A model generated the notes under the pieces. It was not told the origin of the DNA, ran no database searches, and was given only the letters and a program-made list of their open reading frames with translations. Source: Clostridia bacterium (GTDB lineage Bacteria > Bacillota_A > Clostridia > Christensenellales > Borkfalkiaceae). Taken from it: a stretch of 9,393 nt of DNA. Position numbers and translations under genes: made by a program. Below are positions 1 through 5,522 of this stretch, piece by piece; positions within the stretch are counted from its first letter, which is position 1; every line of letters begins with the position of its first letter. The stretch spans positions 1 through 9,393 of the forward strand of contig JAFQBR010000346.1 of NCBI GenBank assembly GCA_017399665.1. Direction: 5' to 3'.

Positions 1-295
1 GTACGGTGAAAGCCTTGAACAAGCTAACCGCGCTAAAGATATTATTACGGCAATCACTCGCGATTTAGAAGTTGGCGATATGTTCATTTCTAACGTAGCA
101 AGAATTCTTCCCAAGGTTGGCGCATTCGTAGAATTAGCACCTGGTAAAGACGGTATGATTCACATCTCTAAGATGAGCGAAAAGAGAATTAACACAGTTG
201 AAGAAGTTCTTAATATTGGCGACAAGGTTAAGGTAGAAATCATTAAGATTAGCGAAAAAGGTATCGACCTTAAGCTTTTAGAAAAGCTTGACTAA
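1..295 (+). CDS. pnp: Polyribonucleotide nucleotidyltransferase (PNPase), C-terminal end
   Basis: This is the last ~97 codons of a gene that begins before the window; the reading frame starts at base 2 and ends with TAA at 293-295. PNPase is the phosphorolytic 3'-5' exoribonuclease of RNA turnover. The visible part starts at the end of the KH domain (YGESLEQANRAKDIITAIT) and continues into a complete S1 RNA-binding domain, from about EVGDMFISNVARI to the end. The S1 signature GAFVELAPGKDGMIHIS is typical of PNPase, where S1 directly follows KH. The protein stops shortly after S1 (KLLEKLD), without the acidic or basic tail seen in some homologues. An ATG at 80 lies inside the S1 domain and is not a real start. 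The identification rests on the KH-S1 arrangement and motif wording; the catalytic RNase PH domains lie outside the window. Confidence 0.93.
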   Translation, partial: YGESLEQANRAKDIITAITRDLEVGDMFISNVARILPKVGAFVELAPGKDGMIHISKMSEKRINTVEEVLNIGDKVKVEIIKISEKGIDLKLLEKLD

Positions 296-327
296 TATAT
301 ATTTAGTCTAAAAAAACATAAAAGATA

Positions 328-366
328 AACGCGTTACAGGTTTTTTGTAGCGCGTTATTTTTTATT
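328..366 (+). terminator. Rho-independent terminator of pnp
   Basis: An 11-bp stem pairs AACGCGTTACA (328-338) with TGTAGCGCGTT (346-356), with one G-U wobble. The loop is GGTTTTT, and an AT-only, T-rich run follows from 357. It starts 32 bases after the pnp stop codon, so it should end the pnp transcript. Confidence 0.85.
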
Positions 367-429
367 TATTAAAAGTGGCGAAAGTTGCGATAATCGACTT
401 ATAGCGTGGTTTTTAATAAAAAACAACAT

Positions 430-460
430 AAAAAAGGTCGCTAAAATGGCGACCTTTTTT
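430..460 (-). terminator. Symmetrical terminator, mainly for the minus-strand oxidoreductase
   Basis: A 12-bp perfect stem pairs AAAAAAGGTCGC (430-441) with GCGACCTTTTTT (449-460) around a 7-base loop. Because both arms carry an A/T run, it reads as a terminator on either strand. It begins 11 bases past the stop codon of the minus-strand gene ending at 472, so that gene is its main client. It could also be a second stop for read-through from pnp. Confidence 0.85.
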
Positions 461-471
461 GCTTAACTAGT

Positions 472-1716
472 TTACTTTTTTAATTCTTCTAAATAAAGTT
501 GCATTTGTCTTTCAGAAGGCTTATAGTCTGGATGTGAACAGCAGGGAAGTGTGGGCTTACTACCGTCATCACCATAGAAAGGAGTAAGAAAATCATTTTC
601 GTATAATTTTTGTTCTTCTTCCTTTGTAAAGTCAGGTATATCGTAAGGTTTACCGCCTTCTAAGGCAGAGCGGTGCGCTAAAATAGCAACCGAAGACATG
701 GCAAGTGCAGAATAAAAATCAAAGGGATGGGGAGCTTGTTTGTTCTCTTTTAAACAATTTAAGAACATTCTAGCGGTAACAAAATCACTTCCGCCATGAC
801 CAGATTTTTTAATTAATTCTTCATCTTTATCGTTCCAGCTTGGTGTATAAAGCTGAATAGCATCTTGACCTTCAGGCTTATCCCATTCGTTATAGCGAAG
901 CATAATTTGCTGTCCCATACCGCGCAAGTTTTCAATTTGACCTTTAGATCCGCAAATACGGTAGGCGTTGTGATGACCGCCAAATCTAGAACAAGCGGTT
1001 ATTCTAAATACAGAGCCGTCGTCATTGAATGTGGTTATATTTGCCGCAGCATCTACGCTATACGCCGCAGAAGGCACGTTATCTTCCGGTGGGGCAAATA
1101 TTTCAAAAGCGGTAACCTTTTTGGGGGTAGCGCCTGAAATTCGCATAACAGGACCTAAAGAGTGTGTTATGTAATAAGTGCTAGGGCAAAAATGTCTCCA
1201 ATGCTCGGGATAAAAACGGTATCTTTTAGTAAAAGCAGTATCCCAAGGGCTTGTTGGATGATTGTATTCACCTTCTGCATAAAGGAATTTACCTAAGCTT
1301 CCGCTATCCATAACGCGCTTCATTTCAAGGTTAGGAAGCATTTGAGGGTAGTTTTCTGCGAGCATAAAAATACTTTTACTATTTTTAAAAGCGCGCGCTA
1401 AAGCAACACCTTCACCCATAGTTCCATTAGTAATACATTCGCAAAATACGTGAATATTTTTTTCAAAGCACTTAATAACGAAGGGTGCGTGCTGATAAAA
1501 GTTATTGGCAACGATCATTGCATCCATAGGATGGTTAATAAAGTCATCAAAATTCTCGTAAGCTTTAACGCTTTTATCTAATTTTTTCATAGCAGCTTCT
1601 CTGCGTTCCTTATGATTATCGCAAAGAGCAACTATTTCCGCGTTTAAAAGCATAAAGTTTTGGGCAATATCCATGCCACGTCCTGCGCCAAACACGCCAA
1701 TTCTAATTTTATCCAT
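472..1716 (-). CDS. Gfo/Idh/MocA-family oxidoreductase (non-canonical active-site motif)
   Basis: A 414-residue protein with an N-terminal Rossmann fold that binds NAD(P). The glycine motif GVFGAGRGMD lies at residues 7-16 and the acidic strand end VALCDN at 29-34. The C-terminal alpha/beta domain holds YITHSLGP (182-189), whose His185 matches the conserved catalytic histidine position, and the AENYPQ...AEGEYNHP region typical of one Gfo subgroup. Members usually oxidise or reduce sugars, inositols or amino sugars. The usual E-K-P motif is replaced by E93-C94-I95, so the expected catalytic lysine is missing. The start at 1714-1716 has an AAGGAGA ribosome binding site (complement of 1721-1727). 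The gene follows the transporter gene after 51 bp and is probably co-transcribed with it. No signal peptide is seen, so it is probably cytoplasmic. Family assignment is firm; the substrate is unknown. Confidence 0.88.
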   Translation of the reverse strand: MDKIRIGVFGAGRGMDIAQNFMLLNAEIVALCDNHKERREAAMKKLDKSVKAYENFDDFINHPMDAMIVANNFYQHAPFVIKCFEKNIHVFCECITNGTMGEGVALARAFKNSKSIFMLAENYPQMLPNLEMKRVMDSGSLGKFLYAEGEYNHPTSPWDTAFTKRYRFYPEHWRHFCPSTYYITHSLGPVMRISGATPKKVTAFEIFAPPEDNVPSAAYSVDAAANITTFNDDGSVFRITACSRFGGHHNAYRICGSKGQIENLRGMGQQIMLRYNEWDKPEGQDAIQLYTPSWNDKDEELIKKSGHGGSDFVTARMFLNCLKENKQAPHPFDFYSALAMSSVAILAHRSALEGGKPYDIPDFTKEEEQKLYENDFLTPFYGDDGSKPTLPCCSHPDYKPSERQMQLYLEELKK

Positions 1717-1762
1717 AATCTTCTCCTTTTATTAAGATTGTTTTGTCAATTTTTTTTACTCA

Positions 1763-1777
1763 ACCAATTAAATTGGT
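1763..1777. repeat. Perfect 15-bp palindrome across the transporter stop codon
   Basis: ACCAATT (1763-1769) and AATTGGT (1771-1777) are perfect inverted copies around a single base. The palindrome spans the TAA stop of the minus-strand transporter gene. A one-base spacer is too tight for a stable RNA hairpin without opening the inner pairs, and no U-run follows it. It may be chance in AT-rich DNA or a DNA-level site. Confidence 0.4.
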
Positions 1778-2670
1778 ATTAAAAACAAAGCGAGCATCGC
1801 AACAAAAGCTAATCCAACGCTTAAAACCTCTTTTTTGTTGGGTTTTTTGCTAGAAAAATAAGAAAACAAAGTAGAAACTATCATAGTTCCGCCGGTAACC
1901 ATTGGGTATTGAACTGAAGCATCCACGTGTACAAGAGCGATAACCAAAAGGAAATTTGCGACTTTATTTATAGCGCCTTGAATAGCTCCAACAGCAAAAG
2001 ATTTATACAGGGCAGGCTTTTGCACTTTAACAATGGTTATTTCGCCTTTTATCTCTTTTTGTTTTTCCATGGCTGAAAGAACAAGCCAAATAATACCCGA
2101 TAAAACCATTGTGCAAACGGAAATCCAATTAGTATATTCCGAAGCGCTTGTCTTTGGTAAATTACTTGAAGTAAATAGCTTAGAAAGAACACCGGAAATT
2201 CCGTTTGAAAGGAAAATACCTAAATAAAAGATAGCGCCATTTTTCTTCTCTCCCTTTTCAACGGTACAAAACAGGGCAAGGCAAATAAATAGTACGCAAA
2301 CACCTTTGCCAAGTGAAAATCCCTCATTATAAAATAAAATTCCCTGTAAAAAAGGCAATACCATACCGCCAAGCATGGAAAATAGCGAAAATAAAGAAAG
2401 GTTAATTCTATCAAGAGCCTTAAAAGCACAAAATGTAAACGCAATTCCGTTTAAAGCGGCTAAAAGCGCCATAAAGAATGTAAAAGTTGTTATTTTGAAT
2501 GAAAATCCGTTAACGATAAGCAAGACTATAAGTCCCGCAAACGAACCGATAAAGGCGGATTCCATACTTATTTTTAAGTTACTACCGCGTAGTTTTCGGT
2601 AATAGTCTTGCATAGCAAATCCACCGCCAAACATTAGCACGGCAATGGTAATTAAAGCATAATATTCCAT
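1768..2670 (-). CDS. DMT-superfamily (EamA-like) ten-helix membrane transporter
   Basis: A 300-residue, strongly hydrophobic protein with about ten predicted membrane helices at residues 3-20, 38-56, 62-85, 92-114, 121-138, 146-165, 182-201, 223-248, 253-272 and 282-299. The two halves of five helices match the EamA/drug-metabolite-transporter repeat. The acidic residue after helix 4 (FYNEGFSLGKGV, 113-124) is in the usual EamA position. A basic, lysine-rich loop at about 203-223 separates the halves. The family exports or imports small metabolites, including amino acids, nucleotides and sugars; this sequence does not reveal which. The start at 2668-2670 has only a weak GGA 7 bases upstream, and an ATG just upstream hits a stop after two codons. 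It heads the minus-strand unit that continues into the oxidoreductase and is divergent from the AraC-type regulator. Confidence 0.82.
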   Translation of the reverse strand: MEYYALITIAVLMFGGGFAMQDYYRKLRGSNLKISMESAFIGSFAGLIVLLIVNGFSFKITTFTFFMALLAALNGIAFTFCAFKALDRINLSLFSLFSMLGGMVLPFLQGILFYNEGFSLGKGVCVLFICLALFCTVEKGEKKNGAIFYLGIFLSNGISGVLSKLFTSSNLPKTSASEYTNWISVCTMVLSGIIWLVLSAMEKQKEIKGEITIVKVQKPALYKSFAVGAIQGAINKVANFLLVIALVHVDASVQYPMVTGGTMIVSTLFSYFSSKKPNKKEVLSVGLAFVAMLALFLIPI

Positions 2671-2695
2671 ATTTTATTCCATGATTTGTAAATCA

Positions 2696-2724
2696 ATTAT
2701 ACCACACAATCAAAAACAATAAAA
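2696..2724 (-). promoter_or_regulatory. Promoter of the transporter-oxidoreductase unit
   Basis: On the minus strand a perfect TATAAT (complement of 2696-2701) is preceded by TGG, which makes an extended -10 element. The -35 region 17 bases further up (2719-2724, TTTTAT) is poor. A promoter with an extended -10 and a weak -35 often depends on an activator, which fits the neighbouring AraC-type gene. The predicted transcript would begin near 2690, about 20 bases before the start codon. Confidence 0.6.
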
Positions 2725-2765
2725 TAGATTTTTTCTATAAAAACATATAAAAAGGTTAGAAATAG

Positions 2766-2794
2766 TTGTTTTTCGTTTAGCAATATGCTATATT
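2766..2794 (+). promoter_or_regulatory. Promoter of the AraC-family regulator gene
   Basis: TTGTTT (2766-2771) and TATATT (2789-2794) are separated by 17 bases. TGC immediately before the second box gives an extended -10. Transcription would start near 2801, some 25 bases before the ATG at 2826. The ribosome binding site is weak (AAAGAG about 7 bases upstream). Confidence 0.6.
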
Positions 2795-2816
2795 GGAAAT
2801 ATAAAATAAAACGAAA
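2771..2816. repeat. Nested inverted repeats over the regulator promoter
   Basis: Two inverted repeats are nested. The inner one is CAATAT-GCT-ATATTG (2781-2795), a perfect 15-bp palindrome covering the extended -10 box. The outer one is TTTCGTTT (2771-2778) paired with AAACGAAA (2809-2816); the arms lie in the promoter spacer and just upstream of the start codon. The inner site is well placed for a repressor that blocks the polymerase. Binding is inferred only. Confidence 0.5.
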
Positions 2817-2825
2817 GAGAAAAAA

Positions 2826-3620
2826 ATGAAAAATCAAAACATTTGCAAAATACCTTTAGCAAGCCTATCAAACGAGTTGACTATTTCTTGTTTTGTATTA
2901 GAAACTAAACTTGAGATAATGCGCAAAAAAATGACTTTAAAGCACAATAGAATGGTTTTAATTGAGCAAGGCGCAGGTGCTTTTTTAATAGACGGAGTAA
3001 GCTATTCTTTTAGTGAGGGCAGTTTAATTTTCGCCTTTGAAGGTGAAAGCTTTTTGCTAAACGAGGGTGATAACGTACAGTATATTTACATAGATTTTAA
3101 CGGTGTGCGTAGCGAAAATCTTTTTAGACGGTTTGGGGTTTATCCTGCAACAAGGGCGTTTGTAGGTGTAAATAATTTAATTCCCTTTTGCAAAAACTGC
3201 TTGCTTAATGCCAGCCAAGAAAGCATAGATATTGTTGCCGAAAGCACTTTGTTATACGTTTTTTCGCGTTTAACAAACAACGTTAGCGCGCAAAACGACG
3301 TAATACAAAAAATAGTAGAGTACACAGAAGAGCATTTTAACGATGCGGAACTTTCAATTATGCAAATTTCCAAAGAACTTGGTTTTAACTCGAAGTACGT
3401 ATCGCATTTATTTAAAACAAAAATGAAGGTGAATTACAGGGAATACCTGCGTTCTTTGCGCATAAAATATGCAATTTTTCTTTTTGAGCAGGGCATAAGC
3501 TCGGTAAAAAACGTAGCGTATTTATCCGGGTTTTCAGACCCTTTATATTTCTCTAGCATTTTTAAAAAAGAAACGGGACTTTCGCCAAAAGAATTTATTA
3601 GTAATTTAGAAAGTAAATAG
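2826..3620 (+). CDS. AraC-family transcriptional regulator
   Basis: A 264-residue regulator. Residues about 20-110 form a cupin-like sensory domain (IEQGAGAFLIDGVSYSFSEG at 46-65, then IFAFEGESFLL). Residues 158-260 form the double helix-turn-helix DNA-binding domain: the first HTH is about 177-198 (LSIMQISKELGFNSKYVSHLFK) and the second about 226-248 (SVKNVAYLSGFSDPLYFSSIFK), followed by the family signature KKETGLSPKEF. Length and order match the standard AraC/XylS layout, so the gene looks intact. Such proteins usually sense a sugar or related small molecule. It is divergent from the transporter-oxidoreductase unit across 155 bp, and AraC proteins commonly regulate the divergent neighbour. 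The start is the first ATG after the promoter. The family is certain; the ligand and target are inferred from context. Confidence 0.93.
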   Translation: MKNQNICKIPLASLSNELTISCFVLETKLEIMRKKMTLKHNRMVLIEQGAGAFLIDGVSYSFSEGSLIFAFEGESFLLNEGDNVQYIYIDFNGVRSENLFRRFGVYPATRAFVGVNNLIPFCKNCLLNASQESIDIVAESTLLYVFSRLTNNVSAQNDVIQKIVEYTEEHFNDAELSIMQISKELGFNSKYVSHLFKTKMKVNYREYLRSLRIKYAIFLFEQGISSVKNVAYLSGFSDPLYFSSIFKKETGLSPKEFISNLESK

Positions 3621-3672
3621 TAGTATCGCGAAATAATACCTTAATTAATAGAAACATATTAATTATAAAAAC

Positions 3673-3708
3673 AAAAAACACGTCTATTCACAGATAGACG
3701 TGTTTTTT
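3673..3708 (+). terminator. Rho-independent terminator of the AraC-family gene
   Basis: A perfect 15-bp stem pairs AAAAAACACGTCTAT (3673-3687) with ATAGACGTGTTTTTT (3694-3708) around the loop TCACAG. It lies 53 bases past the stop codon at 3620. Both arms carry A/T runs, so it could also stop minus-strand transcription coming from the right. Confidence 0.88.
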
Positions 3709-4026
3709 ATTGGCACCCCCAGAAATATCAAAATCGAAACATTAATTTTTGAGATTTATATTATTAATTATAATAATATATCTAAAGTGTATTTTAATTT
3801 TTACTTTGAAAAGATTATTTCTTAGAAAAAAATCAACCATTTTATATTCCTTCGCCTATTTTTTATTTTGCCTTTCGGCAGGGGCAAGAGGAGCATGGTT
3901 CGGGCATAATTTACACAAAATATATATCAAGCTGTAGAAGTCAACGAAAAGATGAAATTAGTGCGTTAATCGCGTTATAGGCTGACTTTTTTGTGATTTA
4001 TATTGTAAAATAGTTTAAAAAAGTAA
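3709..4026. other. Convergent intergenic stretch without a supported gene
   Basis: No gene is supported here. A 62-codon frame from a TTG at 3749 has no ribosome binding site and no internal ATG, and begins with a low-complexity isoleucine/leucine run. A patch at about 3870-3906 is clearly richer in G and C than its surroundings and contains a GCC-TTTC-GGC mini-hairpin. AAGTCA near 3938 and TGACTTTTTT near 3982 could form a weak, long-loop terminator-like structure. The stretch may hold remnants of older sequence, but nothing in it is identifiable. Confidence 0.4.
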
Positions 4027-4058
4027 CAAAAAAGCCAAGTGGAATAAATCCACTTGGC
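4027..4058 (-). terminator. Rho-independent terminator of the ArsR-like regulator gene
   Basis: A perfect 10-bp stem pairs GCCAAGTGGA (4034-4043) with TCCACTTGGC (4049-4058) around a 5-base loop. On the minus strand it is followed by a six-U run (complement of 4028-4033). It lies about 140 bases beyond the stop codon of the minus-strand regulator, giving that transcript a long 3' untranslated region. Confidence 0.85.
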
Positions 4059-4195
4059 AGTTAATTATAGCTATTTAATTTTAAGTGCTAATTTAAGATT
4101 GAGATTGACTTATACGAGAATTATGCTACGCTTGTGCCACCACGAAAGCAAAAAAATATGGTGGTGTATTTATTGTTTTAATTAAAAAAGTAATG

Positions 4196-5161
4196 TTAGG
4201 GATAGAGTGTTAAAGTAATTGATTGTTCATAATCTCCAAATCCACGGCCGAATAAATTTAATCCACCTCTGTGAACAGCATCCTTATCAACACCAAATGT
4301 AATTTTAACATTATTGTTGGACACGACGGAAAAATCTTTAAGTGTCTTTTTATTTACTAGAACGTTATTTAAATAAACACCGCTGTCGTCAATGACTAAC
4401 TTGTAAAGTAATCCATATTGAGTTCCGTCAATGCCCCAACCGTGAGGGGAAAATTTTCCTTTTCTTCCACCGAAGTCGCCAGGTGATAAAAAGGTGGTTG
4501 CTTCAATATCGTTAATTTTTAGGGTAATATCTGAAGGCCAGTCAATTTTATGATAAACAATTTCTGAACAAAGTTCGAAAGACAATTCAAGTTTTGATAG
4601 TGTAGTGTTAAAAAAGTTATTTGGAACAGAATAACTGATATAGCCATCTGTAAACCAAAGTAATTCAGCTTGTGCTCTTCTTGGATCAAAGAATAAATTA
4701 GGGTTGTCGGCAGCAAGTTTTGCATCAATATGATTACTGTTTTTTTCTGCGGGAACATACATTCCACATGGGGCGCTAATATTTGCTTCACTAAAAAGGC
4801 CAACGGGAATTTCCATTGAAAAGCCTTGTTGTTTTGATTCAGTATCTGCTTCTGCAAAATCAATTAAAAACTCATTTAATTGTTTACTGCACATTTTAAG
4901 GTGCCGTTTATTACCTTGTTGTGTTGAAACATAAAGAATTTCTGCATCTTCCATGATTGATATGTGATTGCTCACAGAAGATTTTGGAAGCTTCAATTTT
5001 CTAGCAATTTCACCAATGTTCATTGATTTATTTATTAGTAACGTTAAAATTTCAAGTCTTTCTTTAGAAGCAAGAGCCCTTGAAATTTTAAAAATTTTTT
5101 CATGATCTTCTTTAGATGATAGCTTTAATTTTAAATTTTTATCAGCACGAATATTGCTCAT
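4196..5161 (-). CDS. ArsR-like winged-helix regulator with large C-terminal domain
   Basis: A 321-residue protein. Residues 20-105 form an ArsR-type winged helix: ISRALASKERLEILTLL (26-42), a helix-turn-helix at about 48-74 (NIGEIARKLKLPKSSVSNHI, then SIMEDAEI), and a wing around STQQGNKRHLKM. Ordinary ArsR proteins end near 100-120 residues; here about 200 more follow. The extra part contains WPSDITLKIN (208-217), SPGDFGGRKG (226-235) and GTQYGLLYKLVID, a pattern I associate with the COG4189-type predicted regulators found beside carbohydrate genes. It looks beta-rich and may bind an effector, possibly a glycan; this is inference. No ArsR-style metal-binding cysteine pair is evident. An AAGGA ribosome binding site (complement of 5167-5171) supports the start. 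It is divergent from the enzyme pair at 5523-9393 and probably controls it. Confidence 0.85.
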   Translation of the reverse strand: MSNIRADKNLKLKLSSKEDHEKIFKISRALASKERLEILTLLINKSMNIGEIARKLKLPKSSVSNHISIMEDAEILYVSTQQGNKRHLKMCSKQLNEFLIDFAEADTESKQQGFSMEIPVGLFSEANISAPCGMYVPAEKNSNHIDAKLAADNPNLFFDPRRAQAELLWFTDGYISYSVPNNFFNTTLSKLELSFELCSEIVYHKIDWPSDITLKINDIEATTFLSPGDFGGRKGKFSPHGWGIDGTQYGLLYKLVIDDSGVYLNNVLVNKKTLKDFSVVSNNNVKITFGVDKDAVHRGGLNLFGRGFGDYEQSITLTLYP

Positions 5162-5198
5162 ATTTTTCCTTTTTAAGTAAAGTAAGTCGTTTTTTTTA

Positions 5199-5227
5199 AT
5201 TATATCACAATTTATTTGTAATGTAAA
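5199..5227 (-). promoter_or_regulatory. Promoter of the ArsR-like regulator gene
   Basis: On the minus strand TTTACA (complement of 5222-5227) and a perfect TATAAT (complement of 5199-5204) are separated by exactly 17 bases. TGA before the -10 box makes it extended. Transcription would start near 5192, about 30 bases ahead of the start codon. This is the best-matching promoter in the window. Confidence 0.75.
5204..5222. repeat. Inverted repeat in the regulator's own promoter (possible operator)
   Basis: ATCACAA (5204-5210) and TTGTAAT (5216-5222) are inverted copies with one mismatch and a 5-base spacer. The repeat fills the gap between the -35 and -10 boxes of the minus-strand promoter. This is a classic position for autorepression by an ArsR-type dimer, but binding is only inferred. 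Confidence 0.45.
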
Positions 5228-5248
5228 TCAAATGTGCAAAAATTATGT

Positions 5249-5376
5249 TTAATTGCCAAAAATCTTTTTTAAAGTTACAGAAAAAAAGATAAAAAAAGAG
5301 TTTAAATTTTGAAACTTTTTTATTTAAAACGCGCGTAGGCGTTACCTAAATATATTTTTTGTGCCTTAATTGCCAA
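5249..5376. repeat. 11-bp direct repeat pair TTAATTGCCAA
   Basis: The identical 11-mer occurs at 5249-5259 and 5366-5376, 117 bases start to start, inside the divergent control region. The stretch between them is AT-rich and contains a weak hairpin (AGTTT paired with AAACT, near 5300-5320). A pair of identical sites could bind a regulator with looping, or be chance in AT-rich DNA. Confidence 0.4.
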
Positions 5377-5389
5377 TTTATTGCATGAC

Positions 5390-5422
5390 AGCAAATTGTT
5401 CAAGTTTTTTGAACACTTTGCT
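5390..5422. repeat. 33-bp near-perfect inverted repeat upstream of the enzyme operon
   Basis: AGCAAA-t-TGTTCAA (5390-5403) pairs with TTGAACA-c-TTTGCT (5409-5422) around GTTTT: 13 of 14 positions match, with a single t/c mismatch. Its centre (5406) lies about 95 bases upstream of the predicted operon transcription start. It is not downstream of any gene and has no U-run after the stem, so it is not a terminator. A dimeric regulator's binding site is the simplest reading. Confidence 0.6.
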
Positions 5423-5466
5423 TGCAAGATTACATAAAAACTGAATACTTTTTTGTCTAAAGATAC

Positions 5467-5495
5467 TTGAATTTGAACTCTATCTATAGTATAAT
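5467..5495 (+). promoter_or_regulatory. Promoter of the DUF4965-GcnA operon
   Basis: TTGAAT (5467-5472) and a perfect TATAAT (5490-5495) are separated by 17 bases. Transcription would start near 5502, leaving a leader of only about 20 bases that holds the ribosome binding site. The -35 box is the first of two adjacent TTGAA units (TTGAAT then TTGAAC to 5478), the half-site also present in the inverted repeat at 5390-5422. Confidence 0.75.
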
Positions 5496-5508
5496 ACATA
5501 AAAAAGTT

Positions 5509-5513
5509 GGAGG
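5509..5513 (+). promoter_or_regulatory. Ribosome binding site fixing a GTG start
   Basis: GGAGG lies 9 bases before GTG at 5523. An in-frame TAA at 5499-5501 rules out any earlier start, and no ATG occurs in frame near this point, so GTG is the start codon. Confidence 0.85.
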
Positions 5514-5522
5514 CTGTGCATA

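Noticed and set aside
865..1137. 90-codon plus-strand frame opposite the oxidoreductase gene
   Set aside because: Antisense shadow of a well-supported gene, with no ribosome binding site and an arginine-rich composition typical of reverse-strand frames.
1744..1749. Perfect TTGACA on the minus strand ahead of the oxidoreductase gene, suggesting an internal promoter
   Set aside because: No acceptable -10 box lies at 16-18 bases; that distance falls on the ribosome binding site.
3749..3937. 62-codon reading frame starting with TTG, hydrophobic N-terminus
   Set aside because: No ribosome binding site, no ATG in frame, and its start is low-complexity AT-rich DNA that gives Ile/Leu/Phe by default.
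4137..4166. Possible hairpin from CCACCAC and GGTGGTG
   Set aside because: Only six pairs in register with a loop of about 17 bases and no U-run after it on either strand; the terminator at 4027-4058 is much stronger.
4519..4863. 114-codon minus-strand frame inside the ArsR-like regulator gene
   Set aside because: It lies entirely within the intact regulator gene in another frame of the same strand, lacks family features, and the regulator frame has clear motifs.
5162..5522. Catabolite-repression (cre/CcpA) site in the divergent control region
   Set aside because: No sequence fitting the cre pattern with its central CG between suitable flanks was found around either promoter.
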